Numbered from the stretch's first letter, positions 36,461 through 45,745 are shown. The stretch: DNA of 64,000 nt from Paenibacillus sp. FSL H8-0079 (GCF_037991315.1 NZ_CP150300.1:6510001-6574000), one strand, 5' to 3'. Made by a program: numbers and translations. The notes: a model not told the origin generated them from the letters alone.

Positions 36461-36554
36461 AAGGGAAAAGACCATTCTTATAATGAAGGGACTCCATACA
36501 GTTAGACACGATCTACCATTGGGGTACCGTTCATGAAAGAGTGGTCTTTCCCTT
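36461..36554. repeat. Long imperfect hairpin between convergent genes
   Basis: AAGGGAAAAGACCA (36461-36474) pairs with TGGTCTTTCCCTT (36542-36554), with inner ATGAA/TTCAT. The full 94-base element can fold on itself. Probably a bidirectional terminator with an extended loop; a small mobile-element relic is possible. Confidence 0.5.
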
Positions 36555-36567
36555 ACCATGTATCAAG

Positions 36568-37692
36568 TTATCCTATCAGTCCTCGTACATATTCCGCTAA
36601 CACATCTGCCGTCCTACGGTGAGATAACTCGCCTGGATGGGTGCGCGCCCCTACCGTCTCTTCAGTTGTATCAGGAAGCCGGATAATCGTAACCTTGCGA
36701 TCCCCTGTCTCCTTTGCATACGCATCAACCGCACGGTAGATGGCGGGCATCATGGGGAAACCAAGCATGCCATAAGCCCATACGAGTTGTGCCGTTGGAT
36801 TGTTTTTCCGAAGTTTGAACAGGAACTGTTCCACTGCTTTCTCGAATGCGGTCAAATCCTCTTCACGATACGTCCCATCTTCGTTCAGACGTTGCTTGTA
36901 CACCTTACCGGTGTCAGGGTCTTTCCACTCAGGTGACTGAAACGCACCTCCATCATTGCTGCCCAGGTTCACGACCACAACATCCGGCTGCCACGAACCA
37001 AAATCATGCTGATCTCCCGCGCCGATCGCTTCGTTACGTTCACCAGCAAGCAGGCCACAGACCTGTTCGTAAACATCGGGAATGTTCCCCTTCGGATTGT
37101 TATCCCAACTTGTCAGCACGCCCCAGCCACTTTGCGAGATGACCCGATACTCCGCGTTCAATGCCTCTGCTGTCATAAACGTATAATTATGTATGGCGCT
37201 GAACCACATCGGAACCCAATCTTCCTCCGCTTTAGCTCCAATCGCACCTTCGCCAGAGGTAATACTGTCACCGATAAACTCAATCTTGTACGGTTTTTCC
37301 TGCACAGGCAGAAATGCTCCATCTGACTTCACCGCATGAATCTGCAAGGAACAGCCTGGGTCGCCACTCATCGCTTGAACATCTTTAACGATCCGTACAT
37401 TCTTCACCACATCCGCGTTCATGCCTCGGAATACACAGATCCAGTACCGTCCTTCCGTTAACATCTGCCGGCTCACCGGAACACCGTTGATCAGAATGCT
37501 AATCCATGACTCATATATATCATATTCGGACTCTACCTCAACCCATAGTTCAGATCCCTGCACATTAAGTTCTACTGCACTACCTGTCCAAAACAAGGTC
37601 AGAGGTAATAATTGTCCTGTTGTTCTCCCATGTACTTTGAGATGTTCAACCTCAGGCAGACTATATACCTGTAACTGCTCACTAGCCTTCAC
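36568..37692 (-). CDS. CE2-type SGNH esterase (probable acetylxylan/carbohydrate esterase)
   Basis: 374 residues from a GTG start with AGGAGG ahead. It has two domains: an N-terminal jelly roll (about 18-125; GRTTGQLLPLTLFWTGSAVELNVQGSELWVEV) and a C-terminal SGNH hydrolase (about 135-374) with block I FIGDSITSGEG (Ser143), the GSND of block III and the C-terminal HPGELSH (His near 353). This is the layout of carbohydrate esterase family 2, which removes acetyl groups from plant polysaccharides or oligosaccharides. There is no signal peptide, so it should act inside the cell on imported acetylated sugars. It stands alone. Confidence 0.8.
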   Translation of the reverse strand: MKASEQLQVYSLPEVEHLKVHGRTTGQLLPLTLFWTGSAVELNVQGSELWVEVESEYDIYESWISILINGVPVSRQMLTEGRYWICVFRGMNADVVKNVRIVKDVQAMSGDPGCSLQIHAVKSDGAFLPVQEKPYKIEFIGDSITSGEGAIGAKAEEDWVPMWFSAIHNYTFMTAEALNAEYRVISQSGWGVLTSWDNNPKGNIPDVYEQVCGLLAGERNEAIGAGDQHDFGSWQPDVVVVNLGSNDGGAFQSPEWKDPDTGKVYKQRLNEDGTYREEDLTAFEKAVEQFLFKLRKNNPTAQLVWAYGMLGFPMMPAIYRAVDAYAKETGDRKVTIIRLPDTTEETVGARTHPGELSHRRTADVLAEYVRGLIG

Positions 37693-37805
37693 GGTGCATT
37701 CCTCCTATATCGTTAACTGATGTCCTGTAAGCTTATTTTCGCTGAACATCCCCTATTCCCTTTCCCTGGATGCAGAAAAATCAGAACATTCCCATGCAGA
37801 CATAA

Positions 37806-37842
37806 CAAAAACCCTGTACTAATCGAATAGTCACAGGGGTTT
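37806..37842 (-). terminator. Terminator of the siderophore transporter operon
   Basis: On the minus strand AAACCCCTGTG-ACT pairs with AGT-ACAGGGTTT, followed by TTTTTG. Confidence 0.85.
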
Positions 37843-37852
37843 CCAATTGATC

Positions 37853-38794
37853 TTATTGGGACAGGATACGCTCCAGATCTTCCAGCGCAAGCATGTTGCC
37901 AGAAGCAGAATAATCGAGCCAAGGTTGTTCTGTAATGACATATACTTTATCATTCTGAACGGCCTTCAATCCCATCCAGATCGGATCAGATTTCAGTTGT
38001 TCAAAAACTTCTTCGCTACCTTCATCTACGGAAGAAACCAGTACAAATATGGCATCTGCGTCGAAGTCAGGCAACACTTCTTTGGAGATATTCTCCCAGT
38101 TCTTCGTGATGGATTCGACTCCCTTGGCTGGGGTTAAAGCCAGATCCTCAAACAGGATTGGTCCCAACGGACGTTCCATACCATATACGCGCAAGCCTTT
38201 GGCCGAGATCCGGACTGCCATAACCGTTCCGTCTCCTATTGCCTGTTTGGCCAATGTAGATACTTCCTTCGCTTTAGCATCATACGATGCAATAAACTCC
38301 TCCGCCGTTTCTTCACGGTCAACGACCTTCGATATGTTACGGAGTTGATCCTTCCATGAACCTTCATCCAAATTGATCACATGAGTTGTTGCAATTTTCT
38401 CCAACTTCTCCAGACCCAATTTCTCAGCAAATTCTGCGTCTATGAAGATCTCATCCGGCTGCAAACCAATCAAAGCCTCCATATCCGGGTCTTTTGTGAA
38501 GCCTAGGTATTCGATATTCTGATATCGCTCCTCTGTGATGGGCAGATAGTCACTCGTTGTTGTGCCATCCGGTTTAATTCCTAGAGCCATCAGGTCTCCC
38601 GTCAGGAAAATGGAGATGGAAGCAACCTTTTTACCATAAACGCCTTCTGTAGTTTCAGTCGTACTTGCAGTTTGTGCTGTTTCCGTCTGTGCGGTTGTGT
38701 CGTCCGTCACCTGCTTCAAATCTTTATCGGACCCACAGGCCGCCAGAATAAATATCATACAGAGGCTCATCAGTATAGCTACAACATTTTTCAT
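37853..38794 (-). CDS. Iron-siderophore ABC transporter substrate-binding lipoprotein
   Basis: 313 residues with a lipoprotein signal (lipobox ILAAC, Cys20), a Thr/Glu-rich linker, and a FhuD/YfiY-type two-lobed receptor: GKKVASISIFLTGDLMALGIKP, then EYLGFTKDPDMEALIGLQPDEIFID, and a C-terminal PIWMGLKAVQNDKVYVITEQPW. It shares little beyond fold with the receptor at 5594, so it probably has another ferric ligand. It is the third gene of an operon of permease, permease, receptor (24-base gap after the second permease), driven from the Fur-boxed promoter at 40.9 kb and closed by a strong terminator. Confidence 0.88.
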   Translation of the reverse strand: MKNVVAILMSLCMIFILAACGSDKDLKQVTDDTTAQTETAQTASTTETTEGVYGKKVASISIFLTGDLMALGIKPDGTTTSDYLPITEERYQNIEYLGFTKDPDMEALIGLQPDEIFIDAEFAEKLGLEKLEKIATTHVINLDEGSWKDQLRNISKVVDREETAEEFIASYDAKAKEVSTLAKQAIGDGTVMAVRISAKGLRVYGMERPLGPILFEDLALTPAKGVESITKNWENISKEVLPDFDADAIFVLVSSVDEGSEEVFEQLKSDPIWMGLKAVQNDKVYVITEQPWLDYSASGNMLALEDLERILSQ

Positions 38795-38817
38795 TTCGTT
38801 TTTCCTCTCGGCATCTT

Positions 38818-39843
38818 CTAGATGGTTTTATTGGATTTGCGTAGTAAATATAAAAAGTATGGAGCACCGACAGCAGCCACTACAATTCCCGCCGGGATGG
38901 ATTTGGGATCAAAGACTGCACGCGTTACCGTATCCGCCACAACCAGAATTAACATGCCCAGCAGAGCCGAAATGGGGATAAGGTACTGAAATGCAGGGCC
39001 AACCAGCCTACGTGCCATATGCGGGGCCACCAGTCCGATAAATCCAATTCCTCCAGCCATAGATACACTCACTGAAGAGAGAGCAACGGCAATACATAAA
39101 ATCTGGATTCGTTCTCTCTCCACCGGGGTACCGATGCTAACTGCGGACGAATCCTCTAGCGCTAGCGCATTTAAGCTTTTACTCTTGGCCCACGCCAGTG
39201 GTATGAGCAGAACCATCCAGGGTAGCATTGCATAAACGTTAATCCAGTCTCTACCCCAGATGTTCCCCAGTAGCCAACTTGCGGTAAACGAATACGTCTT
39301 CTCATCCAGTTGCAGTGATAGATAAAGGCTAGCTGCATTAAAACCTGCCGCTACAGCAATCCCGATCAGAATCAATCGAGCTGGTATGAATCCCTTTTGC
39401 CGATCCCACACGAACAGAATGATAAGCGTTGCCGCCAATATTCCTCCCACAAAAGTAAACAAGGGAATCATGAGTACTGGAAGTGTATTTAAGGATTGAA
39501 AAAAGCTGACATAAATTAATAAACCAAAGGATGCTCCAGCGTGAATCCCGAGGATTCCCGGGTCTGCCAGTGCATTACGGGTGATACCCTGTAACATAGC
39601 GCCCGCAATACCGAGCCCCATTCCTGCAAGCATCGTAATAAGTATGCGAGGTAAACGGTAATCAAAGAGCACCATGTGATGCATATCCGTGCCTTTACCC
39701 AGTAACGTCAGAACAAGATCGGGCAATGCAATCTGCATAGAGCCTGTATTCAGTCCGATCGCAATGGAGGTGAATACGATAAGGACCAGAATTCCGCCTG
39801 TTAAAAGCGTGCGTTGGTAACGATGATTTGCTTGGTTTTTCAT
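38818..39843 (-). CDS. FecCD-family siderophore permease
   Basis: 341 residues with about ten membrane helices. FecCD signatures: RLPRILITMLAGMGLGIAGAMLQGITRNALADPGILGIHAGASFG and, near the end, AGGIGFIGLVAPHMARRLVG followed by PISALLGMLILVVADTVTR, with the EAA-like coupling region to the ATPase. It forms a heterodimer with the permease gene upstream, whose stop overlaps its ATG by 4 bases (translational coupling). It moves a ferric siderophore across the membrane using an ATPase not encoded here. Confidence 0.9.
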   Translation of the reverse strand: MKNQANHRYQRTLLTGGILVLIVFTSIAIGLNTGSMQIALPDLVLTLLGKGTDMHHMVLFDYRLPRILITMLAGMGLGIAGAMLQGITRNALADPGILGIHAGASFGLLIYVSFFQSLNTLPVLMIPLFTFVGGILAATLIILFVWDRQKGFIPARLILIGIAVAAGFNAASLYLSLQLDEKTYSFTASWLLGNIWGRDWINVYAMLPWMVLLIPLAWAKSKSLNALALEDSSAVSIGTPVERERIQILCIAVALSSVSVSMAGGIGFIGLVAPHMARRLVGPAFQYLIPISALLGMLILVVADTVTRAVFDPKSIPAGIVVAAVGAPYFLYLLRKSNKTI

Positions 39844-40850
39844 AAATTCCGCTGTTCCTTTCGGGCAACATAGAGGAAGAAAGGTACGCCGATCATGGCG
39901 ACAATAACACCAATAGCCAGTTCCTTGGGAGGATCAGCAATTCTTGCGCCCAAGTCAGCTAGAACAAGCAATATACTTCCCAGCACTGCTGAAAGTGGAA
40001 TGACATATGTATAGTTCACCCCTACAAGCTTTCTTGCAATATGCGGAATAACCAGTCCCACAAAGGCAATTGAACCTACGGCTGAAACGGATACTCCCGC
40101 TAGTACCAACGCAATTATGATGGCATACAAACGAACTCTTGCTATGCGAACGCCCAGATTGGATGCAACCTCTGCACCCAAGGCCATAATCGAAATGGAT
40201 CTGCCCAAGGATATGGAGAGAATTAATGCACTCAGAATAACCGGCAACACGATACGAAGCTGCTCCCACGATACCCCAGCTACTCCGCCAGCATACCAGA
40301 ACGCCAGATCCTGACTGAGTTCAAAATAGATAGCAATCCCTGAAGTCAACGAATGTAGCAAGGCCGCAACAACGGTACCTGCCAAAGTAAGCTTCATAGG
40401 TGTTAATCCACCTGGAGAACCGGAGCCCAATAGATAGATGAGCAACGTACTTAGAACAGCACCCGTGAATGACAGTAGCATTAATACAGAGAACGGAAGC
40501 TGTGGTAAAAATACAAAGCTTAGCGCAACCACAAACATGGCACCCGCATTGATTCCAAGCACACCAACATCAGCCAGAGGGTTACGGGTAACCCCCTGCA
40601 TCAGAGCACCCGCAACAGCAAATGCGGCTCCAACCACTGCGGCAGCCAGCACTCGGGGCAGACGAATTTCCTGAATGATCTGGTGGGTACTCAGACTGCG
40701 GTTATAGCTAAAGACTGCATCCCACACGGTATGGAGCGTTAACGATTTTGCGCCCATAGAGATTGCTATAAACATGGAGAATAACAATAGGGCAATTGCT
40801 GAAAGTAGTATCAGCGTGAAACGAAGAGGGGTTCCCGTTTGCTTCTTCAC
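39840..40850 (-). CDS. FecCD-family siderophore permease
   Basis: 336 residues from GTG at 40850. A longer frame reaches a TTG at 40886, but that start and the next ATG (40880) lie inside a Fur box, while AAAGAGAGA stands 6 bases ahead of the GTG; the GTG is therefore chosen. About ten membrane helices, with RLPRVLAAAVVGAAFAVAGALMQGVTRNPLADVGVLGINAGA and VGSIAFVGLVIPHIARKLVG. First gene of the permease-permease-receptor operon. As in many Bacillota, no ATPase gene is attached; a shared FhuC/YusV-type ATPase elsewhere is expected. Confidence 0.9.
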   Translation of the reverse strand: MKKQTGTPLRFTLILLSAIALLLFSMFIAISMGAKSLTLHTVWDAVFSYNRSLSTHQIIQEIRLPRVLAAAVVGAAFAVAGALMQGVTRNPLADVGVLGINAGAMFVVALSFVFLPQLPFSVLMLLSFTGAVLSTLLIYLLGSGSPGGLTPMKLTLAGTVVAALLHSLTSGIAIYFELSQDLAFWYAGGVAGVSWEQLRIVLPVILSALILSISLGRSISIMALGAEVASNLGVRIARVRLYAIIIALVLAGVSVSAVGSIAFVGLVIPHIARKLVGVNYTYVIPLSAVLGSILLVLADLGARIADPPKELAIGVIVAMIGVPFFLYVARKEQRNL

Positions 40851-40870
40851 TCGAATCTCTCTTTTCTCAT

Positions 40871-40885
40871 TGATAATCATTTTCA
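40871..40885. promoter_or_regulatory. Fur box upstream of the permease operon
   Basis: TGATAAT-C-ATTTTCA, a 7-1-7 repeat with one mismatch to the Fur consensus, ending 20 bases before the chosen GTG start. Confidence 0.8.
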
Positions 40886-40945
40886 ATTAGTGAATTTTAC
40901 CCTGCTCTCTCTATGAAGTCAAGTCTTGCCTTGGTTATCATTACG

Positions 40946-41020
40946 AAAAACCCCCTGTAAGCACACTACGTTCAGCCCATCACAACAGATGTGCTTGAAC
41001 CATCGTCCGCCCATAGGGGA
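40946..41020 (-). terminator. Terminator of the amino acid transporter operon
   Basis: On the minus strand an outer stem ATCCCCTA/ACAGGGGGT and an inner AAGCAC/GTGCTT enclose a branched loop; TTTTTC follows the stem. Confidence 0.6.
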
Positions 41021-41052
41021 TTATTTTCATTCATTTTTTTGCTCCAGTATCG

Positions 41053-41775
41053 TTATAAAACCTTACCCAGAAACGCCTTGGTACGCTCGTGCTGGGTATT
41101 CTGAAAGAGTTCTTCAGGCGTGCCTTCTTCCACAATATATCCGCCGTCCATAAAGATTACCCGGTCCGCCACCTCGCGAGCGAAGCCCATCTCATGCGTA
41201 ACGACAATCATGGTAATCCCCTCCTGAGCGAGGTCTTTCATAACTTGCAGTACTTCTCCAACCATCTCCGGGTCAAGTGCAGACGTAGGTTCGTCGAACA
41301 GCATCACACTCGGATTCATGGCAAGTGCACGTGCGATGGCTACACGCTGTTGTTGTCCACCTGATAACTGCTCGGGATAAGCATCCCTCTTCTGAGATAG
41401 CCCGACCTTGCCGAGCAGTTCCATTGATTTTTTCTCATTTTCGGCCTTACTGAGTTTCTTGATATGCTTCGGCGCGAGCATGATATTCTCCAGCACGGTC
41501 AGATGCGGGAATAGGTTAAATTGCTGGAACACCATGCCCACATTGGTTCGCAACTGATCGATATCCGTCTTTGGTGAAGTGACCTCGACACCGCCGATGG
41601 TCACCTTTCCAGACGTTACATCCTCCAGCAGATTGAGGCAGCGCAAGAAGGTACTTTTACCCGACCCGGAAGGTCCGATGACGCATACGACTTCTTTCTC
41701 CTGAATCGTGGTGGAGATATCCTTCAGCACCTCATTGGCACCAAACTGCTTTTTCAGATTCTCTACTGTAATCAT
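41053..41775 (-). CDS. Polar amino acid ABC transporter ATPase
   Basis: 240 residues from ATG at 41775, which overlaps the permease stop as ATGA; a longer in-frame start lies inside the permease gene and is rejected. Walker [10 protein letters not shown] (about 33-41), Q-loop [16 protein letters not shown], signature [19 protein letters not shown], Walker [21 protein letters not shown] and switch [11 protein letters not shown]. This is the PAAT-type ATPase (GlnQ/HisP/ArtP class). It energises the permease encoded just before it. Confidence 0.93.
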   Translation of the reverse strand: MITVENLKKQFGANEVLKDISTTIQEKEVVCVIGPSGSGKSTFLRCLNLLEDVTSGKVTIGGVEVTSPKTDIDQLRTNVGMVFQQFNLFPHLTVLENIMLAPKHIKKLSKAENEKKSMELLGKVGLSQKRDAYPEQLSGGQQQRVAIARALAMNPSVMLFDEPTSALDPEMVGEVLQVMKDLAQEGITMIVVTHEMGFAREVADRVIFMDGGYIVEEGTPEELFQNTQHERTKAFLGKVL

Positions 41776-42428
41776 CGGATCGCATACCTCCTCTCGATCA
41801 ATCGGGAAACTCGGGACAACAGAACAATGATGATGAGGTAGAATATGCCCACCACTCCCCAAATTTCAAACGCTCGGAAGTTAGAGGAAATGATGATTTC
41901 TCCACTCTGTGTCAATTCTGCAATACCTATTGCTGACAACAGCGAAGTATCTTTTATCGTAATAATAAACTGGTTCACAAAGGTAGGAATCATGCGCCGG
42001 GTTGCTTGGGGCAACACGACCAGCCTCATCGTCTGGAAACGAGTCAAGCCCAGGGATCGCGCTGCCTCGTGTTGCCCGTTGCTAATGGAATTAATCCCTG
42101 CTCGGAATATCTCCGAGATGTAAGCTCCGGCATTCAGACTAATCGCAATAATGCCTGCGGTCATCGCCGGAATCCGCATATCCAGGAACACAGGCAGTCC
42201 GAAGTAGATGAAATATACCTGCACCAGAAGGGGTGTGCCACGGATGATATCCACGTAAAGTGTGGCTACCAGCCGCAAAAATCGATTCAAAGAAGTGCTC
42301 ATCAGACCTGAGATCAATCCGATCACCATCGCAATGATGAGCGAGATCACGACTAGTTTCAACGTAACTACTGAACCCTCTAACAGAAGAGGCAGTGCGT
42401 CTATTATGACTTGCAAGGAGGAGTCCAT
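41772..42428 (-). CDS. Polar amino acid ABC transporter permease
   Basis: 218 residues from ATG at 42428 (a GTG at 42437 is too close to the AAGGG site). Five or so membrane helices with the HisM-class features [69 protein letters not shown] (EAA loop) and [16 protein letters not shown] single permease gene suggests a homodimer. Lies between the binding protein and the ATPase in one operon. Confidence 0.92.
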   Translation of the reverse strand: MDSSLQVIIDALPLLLEGSVVTLKLVVISLIIAMVIGLISGLMSTSLNRFLRLVATLYVDIIRGTPLLVQVYFIYFGLPVFLDMRIPAMTAGIIAISLNAGAYISEIFRAGINSISNGQHEAARSLGLTRFQTMRLVVLPQATRRMIPTFVNQFIITIKDTSLLSAIGIAELTQSGEIIISSNFRAFEIWGVVGIFYLIIIVLLSRVSRLIERRYAIR

Positions 42429-42445
42429 CCGTACCACATTCCCTT

Positions 42446-43243
42446 CTATTTAGCCGTCGTTCCCAGATAGTTGCCGACAATCTCATCATACTTACCGTTT
42501 TCCTGTAATTTCTTCAGTCCATCATTGATTTTCTTCTGCAACTCCGCATCGCCTTTGGCAACAGCAATGCCGTAGAAGTCACCGTTCAATCGGTCTCCAA
42601 CGATCTTGAGTTTGGCGTTCGGGTCGATGGCAATCTTATAGGAGATGACCGGGAAATCCTCCAGCGTAGCATCTGCGTTTTTGTTCGCGACTTCCTGATA
42701 CATCGATGGGCTGTCATCAAAATATTTCACGGTTGCCCCGTAGGTTTTCGCATATTCATCTGCGAGATTGGCACCTGAGGTTCCTTTTTTAATCGCAATA
42801 ATTTTTCCTTTTAAATCTTCAGGACTTTGGATGTCCGCGTTATCTTCATGCACGATTAAGGACAGACCGGCCTGATAATACGGTTCCGAGAAGTCCACGA
42901 CTTTTTTACGTTCGTCCGTAATGCTAATGCCTGCAATGGCTCCGTCCAGCTGATTCGCCGTGATGGCTGGAATAATGCCTTTGAAGTCCATCGGTTTGAT
43001 CTCTACTTCAAAGCCCTCTTCTTCCGCAATCGCGTTCATAAGGTCAATATCAATTCCTACATATTTGCCGTCCTTCTGAAACTCAAAAGGGGGATACGTT
43101 GCATCGGTACCAAATGTATATTTCTCAACAGCTGAACCACTTGCCGATTGTGCATTGCTCTCTTCACCGGACTTTGCTGCACCGCAGGCACTAAGTGTTA
43201 AAGCAAGAACGGACGCCATTACAATGGATGCTACCTTTTTCAT
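42446..43243 (-). CDS. glnH-like: Polar amino acid (probably glutamine) substrate-binding lipoprotein
   Basis: 265 residues: lipobox TLSAC (Cys20), Ser-rich linker, then a family-3 amino acid binding domain with YTFGTDATYPPFEFQKDGKYVGIDIDLMNAIAEE, the GFEVEIKPMDFKGIIPAI stretch and AGISITDERKKVVDFSEPYY (substrate-contacting Arg and Asp). Similar to GlnH-type receptors. Glutamine is favoured by context, not by a diagnostic residue: the operon follows a GlnK-GlnL two-component system and has a perfect GlnR/TnrA box about 205 bases upstream of the start. First gene of receptor-permease-ATPase. Confidence 0.85.
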   Translation of the reverse strand: MKKVASIVMASVLALTLSACGAAKSGEESNAQSASGSAVEKYTFGTDATYPPFEFQKDGKYVGIDIDLMNAIAEEEGFEVEIKPMDFKGIIPAITANQLDGAIAGISITDERKKVVDFSEPYYQAGLSLIVHEDNADIQSPEDLKGKIIAIKKGTSGANLADEYAKTYGATVKYFDDSPSMYQEVANKNADATLEDFPVISYKIAIDPNAKLKIVGDRLNGDFYGIAVAKGDAELQKKINDGLKKLQENGKYDEIVGNYLGTTAK

Positions 43244-43366
43244 AGAAAAAACCCCTTTTCCGAATTAGATTGGGATCGACCGAATCGACCATTTGTATTT
43301 ATGTACGTATTGTAGTTCGCTCCCTACGCCAACTTACATGATCCTACACAAAATAATTACAACTCA

Positions 43367-43383
43367 TGAAAATTAAATTAACA
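43367..43383. promoter_or_regulatory. Weaker second GlnR/TnrA-like site
   Basis: TGAAA-N7-TAACA, one mismatch to TGTNA-N7-TNACA, lying 124 bases upstream of the binding-protein start. Confidence 0.4.
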
Positions 43384-43448
43384 CGAAATGCTTATTAATA
43401 GATAAACGCACAAGAATCGCTAATAAAAGATCCTATTTCAATATTTTG

Positions 43449-43465
43449 TGTAAGGTTATATAACA
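43449..43465. promoter_or_regulatory. GlnR/TnrA box upstream of the amino acid transporter
   Basis: TGTAA-GGTTATA-TAACA matches the nitrogen-regulator consensus TGTNA-N7-TNACA at every fixed position. The 317-base gap 43244-43560 otherwise holds an AT-rich promoter region and the glnL terminator. Confidence 0.75.
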
Positions 43466-43483
43466 ATTAAGAAAGTAGAAAAC

Positions 43484-43533
43484 AAAAAAAGCCGAGAATC
43501 CATGAAGGTGTTACCTTCCGGAATTCGGCTTTT
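43484..43533 (-). terminator. Terminator of the glnK-glnL operon
   Basis: AAAAGCCGA-AAT and GAAGG arms pair with CCTTC and ATT-CGGCTTTT around TGTTA; TTTTTTT follows on the minus strand. Confidence 0.85.
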
Positions 43534-43560
43534 GGATAAGAGACAGAATATCTCAGTTAT

Positions 43561-44454
43561 TCAGTTATTCATCTTTTCAATCGTCTCCATGTAGAACACA
43601 TGCAGGAACTTTTTGATATTCACCTTGCCTTTGTCGCCTGCCTGATCTTCTTCCATCGCTCTCATCTTCATTCGAACATCCTGGAAGTCAAAGTAGAGGG
43701 GCGCATAATGCTCAAACTTGTGGTTGCTATAATCGTTGAGTCCAATCGAGGCCATGTTCGTCAATGCGGCAATTACCGTTCTGCGAATGCGTTGTTCCAT
43801 CGCCTTGCTCTCTTTCTCCACGTCTTTGGGCGTAGACTTGTACGTCTGGGCCACCGCTTCATACGACTCCTTCAGCGGCGGCCACTCCCCGGCACGCTTC
43901 TGATCAATCGCATACTCCATAAGGGCCACAATATCCTTGCTACCACTTTCTCCGATGATCCCCAGATCCATCAAAATGCTTCTTGTCGCATCTCGCACGG
44001 TACGACCTTGGGCAGGGGCCGGCGCTTCCACCAGATTCAATCGGGCCATCGACTGCTTGATCTCCAGCACGTAACGTTCATACTTCCACTGTTCATTCAC
44101 TTTGCTGAGCACATGCTCCACCTCCACCCGATTAATCGGTTTATGAATGAAGAATTCAATTCCGTTCTGGTAGGCCGCCCCCACCATCTCCTTGTTCTCC
44201 ACCTGAGAGATCATGATGAATTTCCCGGTATATCCGCTGTGCCTCAGCTTCGCAACAGTCTCGATCCCGTCCTGATCCGGCATCAGCAGATCAATCAGCA
44301 CCACATCGGGACGCAGATCCATGATCATCCTTGCCCCTTCTATGCCGCCCTCCGCCATGCCTGCAAGCTCGCCGATTCCACAGGATTCAATGATGTCATG
44401 CAGCATGCTCCGACTTACCACATCATCATCCACGATCATGATAGAAAGTGTCAT
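43561..44454 (-). CDS. glnL: GlnL (YcbB)-type response regulator
   Basis: 297 residues from ATG at 44454 (9 bases after AAGGGGG; another ATG at 44460 is only 4 bases away). Receiver domain (1-120) with D9-D11, phospho-acceptor D55 (VVLIDLLMP) and the lysine in FFIHKPI; then the YcbB output domain (about 150-295; TRSILMDLGIIGESGSKDIVALMEYAIDQ, EQRIRRTVIAALTNMASIGL, FLHVFYMETI), found in B. subtilis GlnL, which activates glutamine-use genes. It overlaps the kinase gene by about 29 bases. Likely targets: the neighbouring amino acid transporter and glutaminase genes elsewhere. Confidence 0.9.
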   Translation of the reverse strand: MTLSIMIVDDDVVSRSMLHDIIESCGIGELAGMAEGGIEGARMIMDLRPDVVLIDLLMPDQDGIETVAKLRHSGYTGKFIMISQVENKEMVGAAYQNGIEFFIHKPINRVEVEHVLSKVNEQWKYERYVLEIKQSMARLNLVEAPAPAQGRTVRDATRSILMDLGIIGESGSKDIVALMEYAIDQKRAGEWPPLKESYEAVAQTYKSTPKDVEKESKAMEQRIRRTVIAALTNMASIGLNDYSNHKFEHYAPLYFDFQDVRMKMRAMEEDQAGDKGKVNIKKFLHVFYMETIEKMNN

Positions 44455-45745
44455 CGACATCGGCCCCCTTTATTAGATTCATCTTGGGAATAGCTATACG
44501 AAATGTAGTCCCTCTCGCTCCAGAAGGCGCCGATTCTACCTTAATCTGTCCCTTCAATGACTGAACGATATCACGTACATGAGACAAGCCAATACCCGTC
44601 GCGGCAATGCCGACTTCGTTGAACTTCGTTGTATAGCCAGGTTCAAAGATGACATCCCGTTTGGCTTCAGGTACGCCTTTTCCAGAATCCATTACGACGA
44701 AATGCACGTCATCTTCCTGCTCATATACACGAATTCGGATCGTTCCGTCATGCTCAATCGCCTCTACCGCATTGGCAATCAGGTTGTTCATTACCGTGAG
44801 AAGAGGAATGTAATACGGAGACTCACAATCATACTGTTGCTCAATATCGATCTCGACCTGCTTATGCAGCATCTCACTGTATTTTCGGTTTGCTTTGCTG
44901 GCAAAGTTCAGTACTTCAGATAGGCTCATGTTGACTGCTTTTTCATTATCATACAGCTTCAGCAGACCCGCCAGAATACGTTGTGAATCCTTCTTCACTT
45001 CATGAATCTGCTGAGCGATGCCCAGCGTGCGCTGACTGTATTGGTTCAAGTCCTGCTCCCGGAGATCGCGATATAGATCATAGCTGTCTGCCGTAATGCC
45101 TTCAATCGTGTTCATCGCTTTCTTCAGGTAAAATACCTCGCCATACAGACCGGAGTTCACATTCAGCATCTGCTCCATCCGCTTCTCCTGCTCTGCATGC
45201 AAGAGCCGCATCTGCCTCACCGCAAAGCTGTTATAGAGCCCAATCACAAAGTAACTTCGCAGACCACCCACCACAAGCAGATACAACCATTCCTTCATAT
45301 AAAAGATATTGGTCCCGCTTAACATTCCGCGAAGAAGCAGCTCAACAAGATTAGAGGAGAAATCGATACATGTGATTAACCCGCCGAGCAGAAGAGGTTG
45401 CATCTCATGGAATCGATGCCTGAACTTGCTAAGCCCATAGGCAAAGACCACGTAATACACGCCTGCCCCCAGATTGTCTCGCATGCTTTCCAGGATGGAC
45501 ACGGTCTGTACATGATTGATGAGATCTGCAGACTGGAACAGAAAATTCGCGATGCCTGTCAGGATTCCTGTCTTCACATAAGACAGGTGCGGCATGATCA
45601 TCAGCAGAAATAAAAGGATGCTGACCCCCAGCCCGATTCGGAAGTAGTCTTCCCGGAACGGATTAATCTTGAATTGTGCCCCTACCGCTGTGGCAAAGGC
45701 AATGGCCGTCATCTGCACATTCTCATTTTTGACCCAATTGCGCAT
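44426..45745 (-). CDS. glnK: GlnK (YcbA)-type sensor histidine kinase
   Basis: 439 residues from ATG at 45745 (GGGTG about 9 bases ahead; a GTG at 45757 is possible). The N-terminal half has about six hydrophobic segments (about 15-220), then a dimerisation helix with the probable phospho-acceptor in GIAQQIHEVKKDSQRILAGLL, and an HATPase_c domain (about 300-430) with TVMNNLIANAVEAIEHDG, DSGKGVPE and GIAATGIGLSHVRDIV. This is the SpoOB/DcuS-like kinase class of B. subtilis GlnK, which senses glutamine. A perfect GlnR/TnrA box lies about 60 bases upstream. Confidence 0.87.
   Translation of the reverse strand: MRNWVKNENVQMTAIAFATAVGAQFKINPFREDYFRIGLGVSILLFLLMIMPHLSYVKTGILTGIANFLFQSADLINHVQTVSILESMRDNLGAGVYYVVFAYGLSKFRHRFHEMQPLLLGGLITCIDFSSNLVELLLRGMLSGTNIFYMKEWLYLLVVGGLRSYFVIGLYNSFAVRQMRLLHAEQEKRMEQMLNVNSGLYGEVFYLKKAMNTIEGITADSYDLYRDLREQDLNQYSQRTLGIAQQIHEVKKDSQRILAGLLKLYDNEKAVNMSLSEVLNFASKANRKYSEMLHKQVEIDIEQQYDCESPYYIPLLTVMNNLIANAVEAIEHDGTIRIRVYEQEDDVHFVVMDSGKGVPEAKRDVIFEPGYTTKFNEVGIAATGIGLSHVRDIVQSLKGQIKVESAPSGARGTTFRIAIPKMNLIKGADVDDTFYHDRG

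Noticed and set aside
36461..36554. Insertion sequence remnant
   Set aside because: Too short, no transposase fragment and no visible target duplication; kept only as a hairpin repeat.
43600..44493. Plus-strand 297-codon open frame
   Set aside because: Shadow of glnL on the opposite strand; histidine- and arginine-rich with no domain, while glnL has clear receiver motifs.
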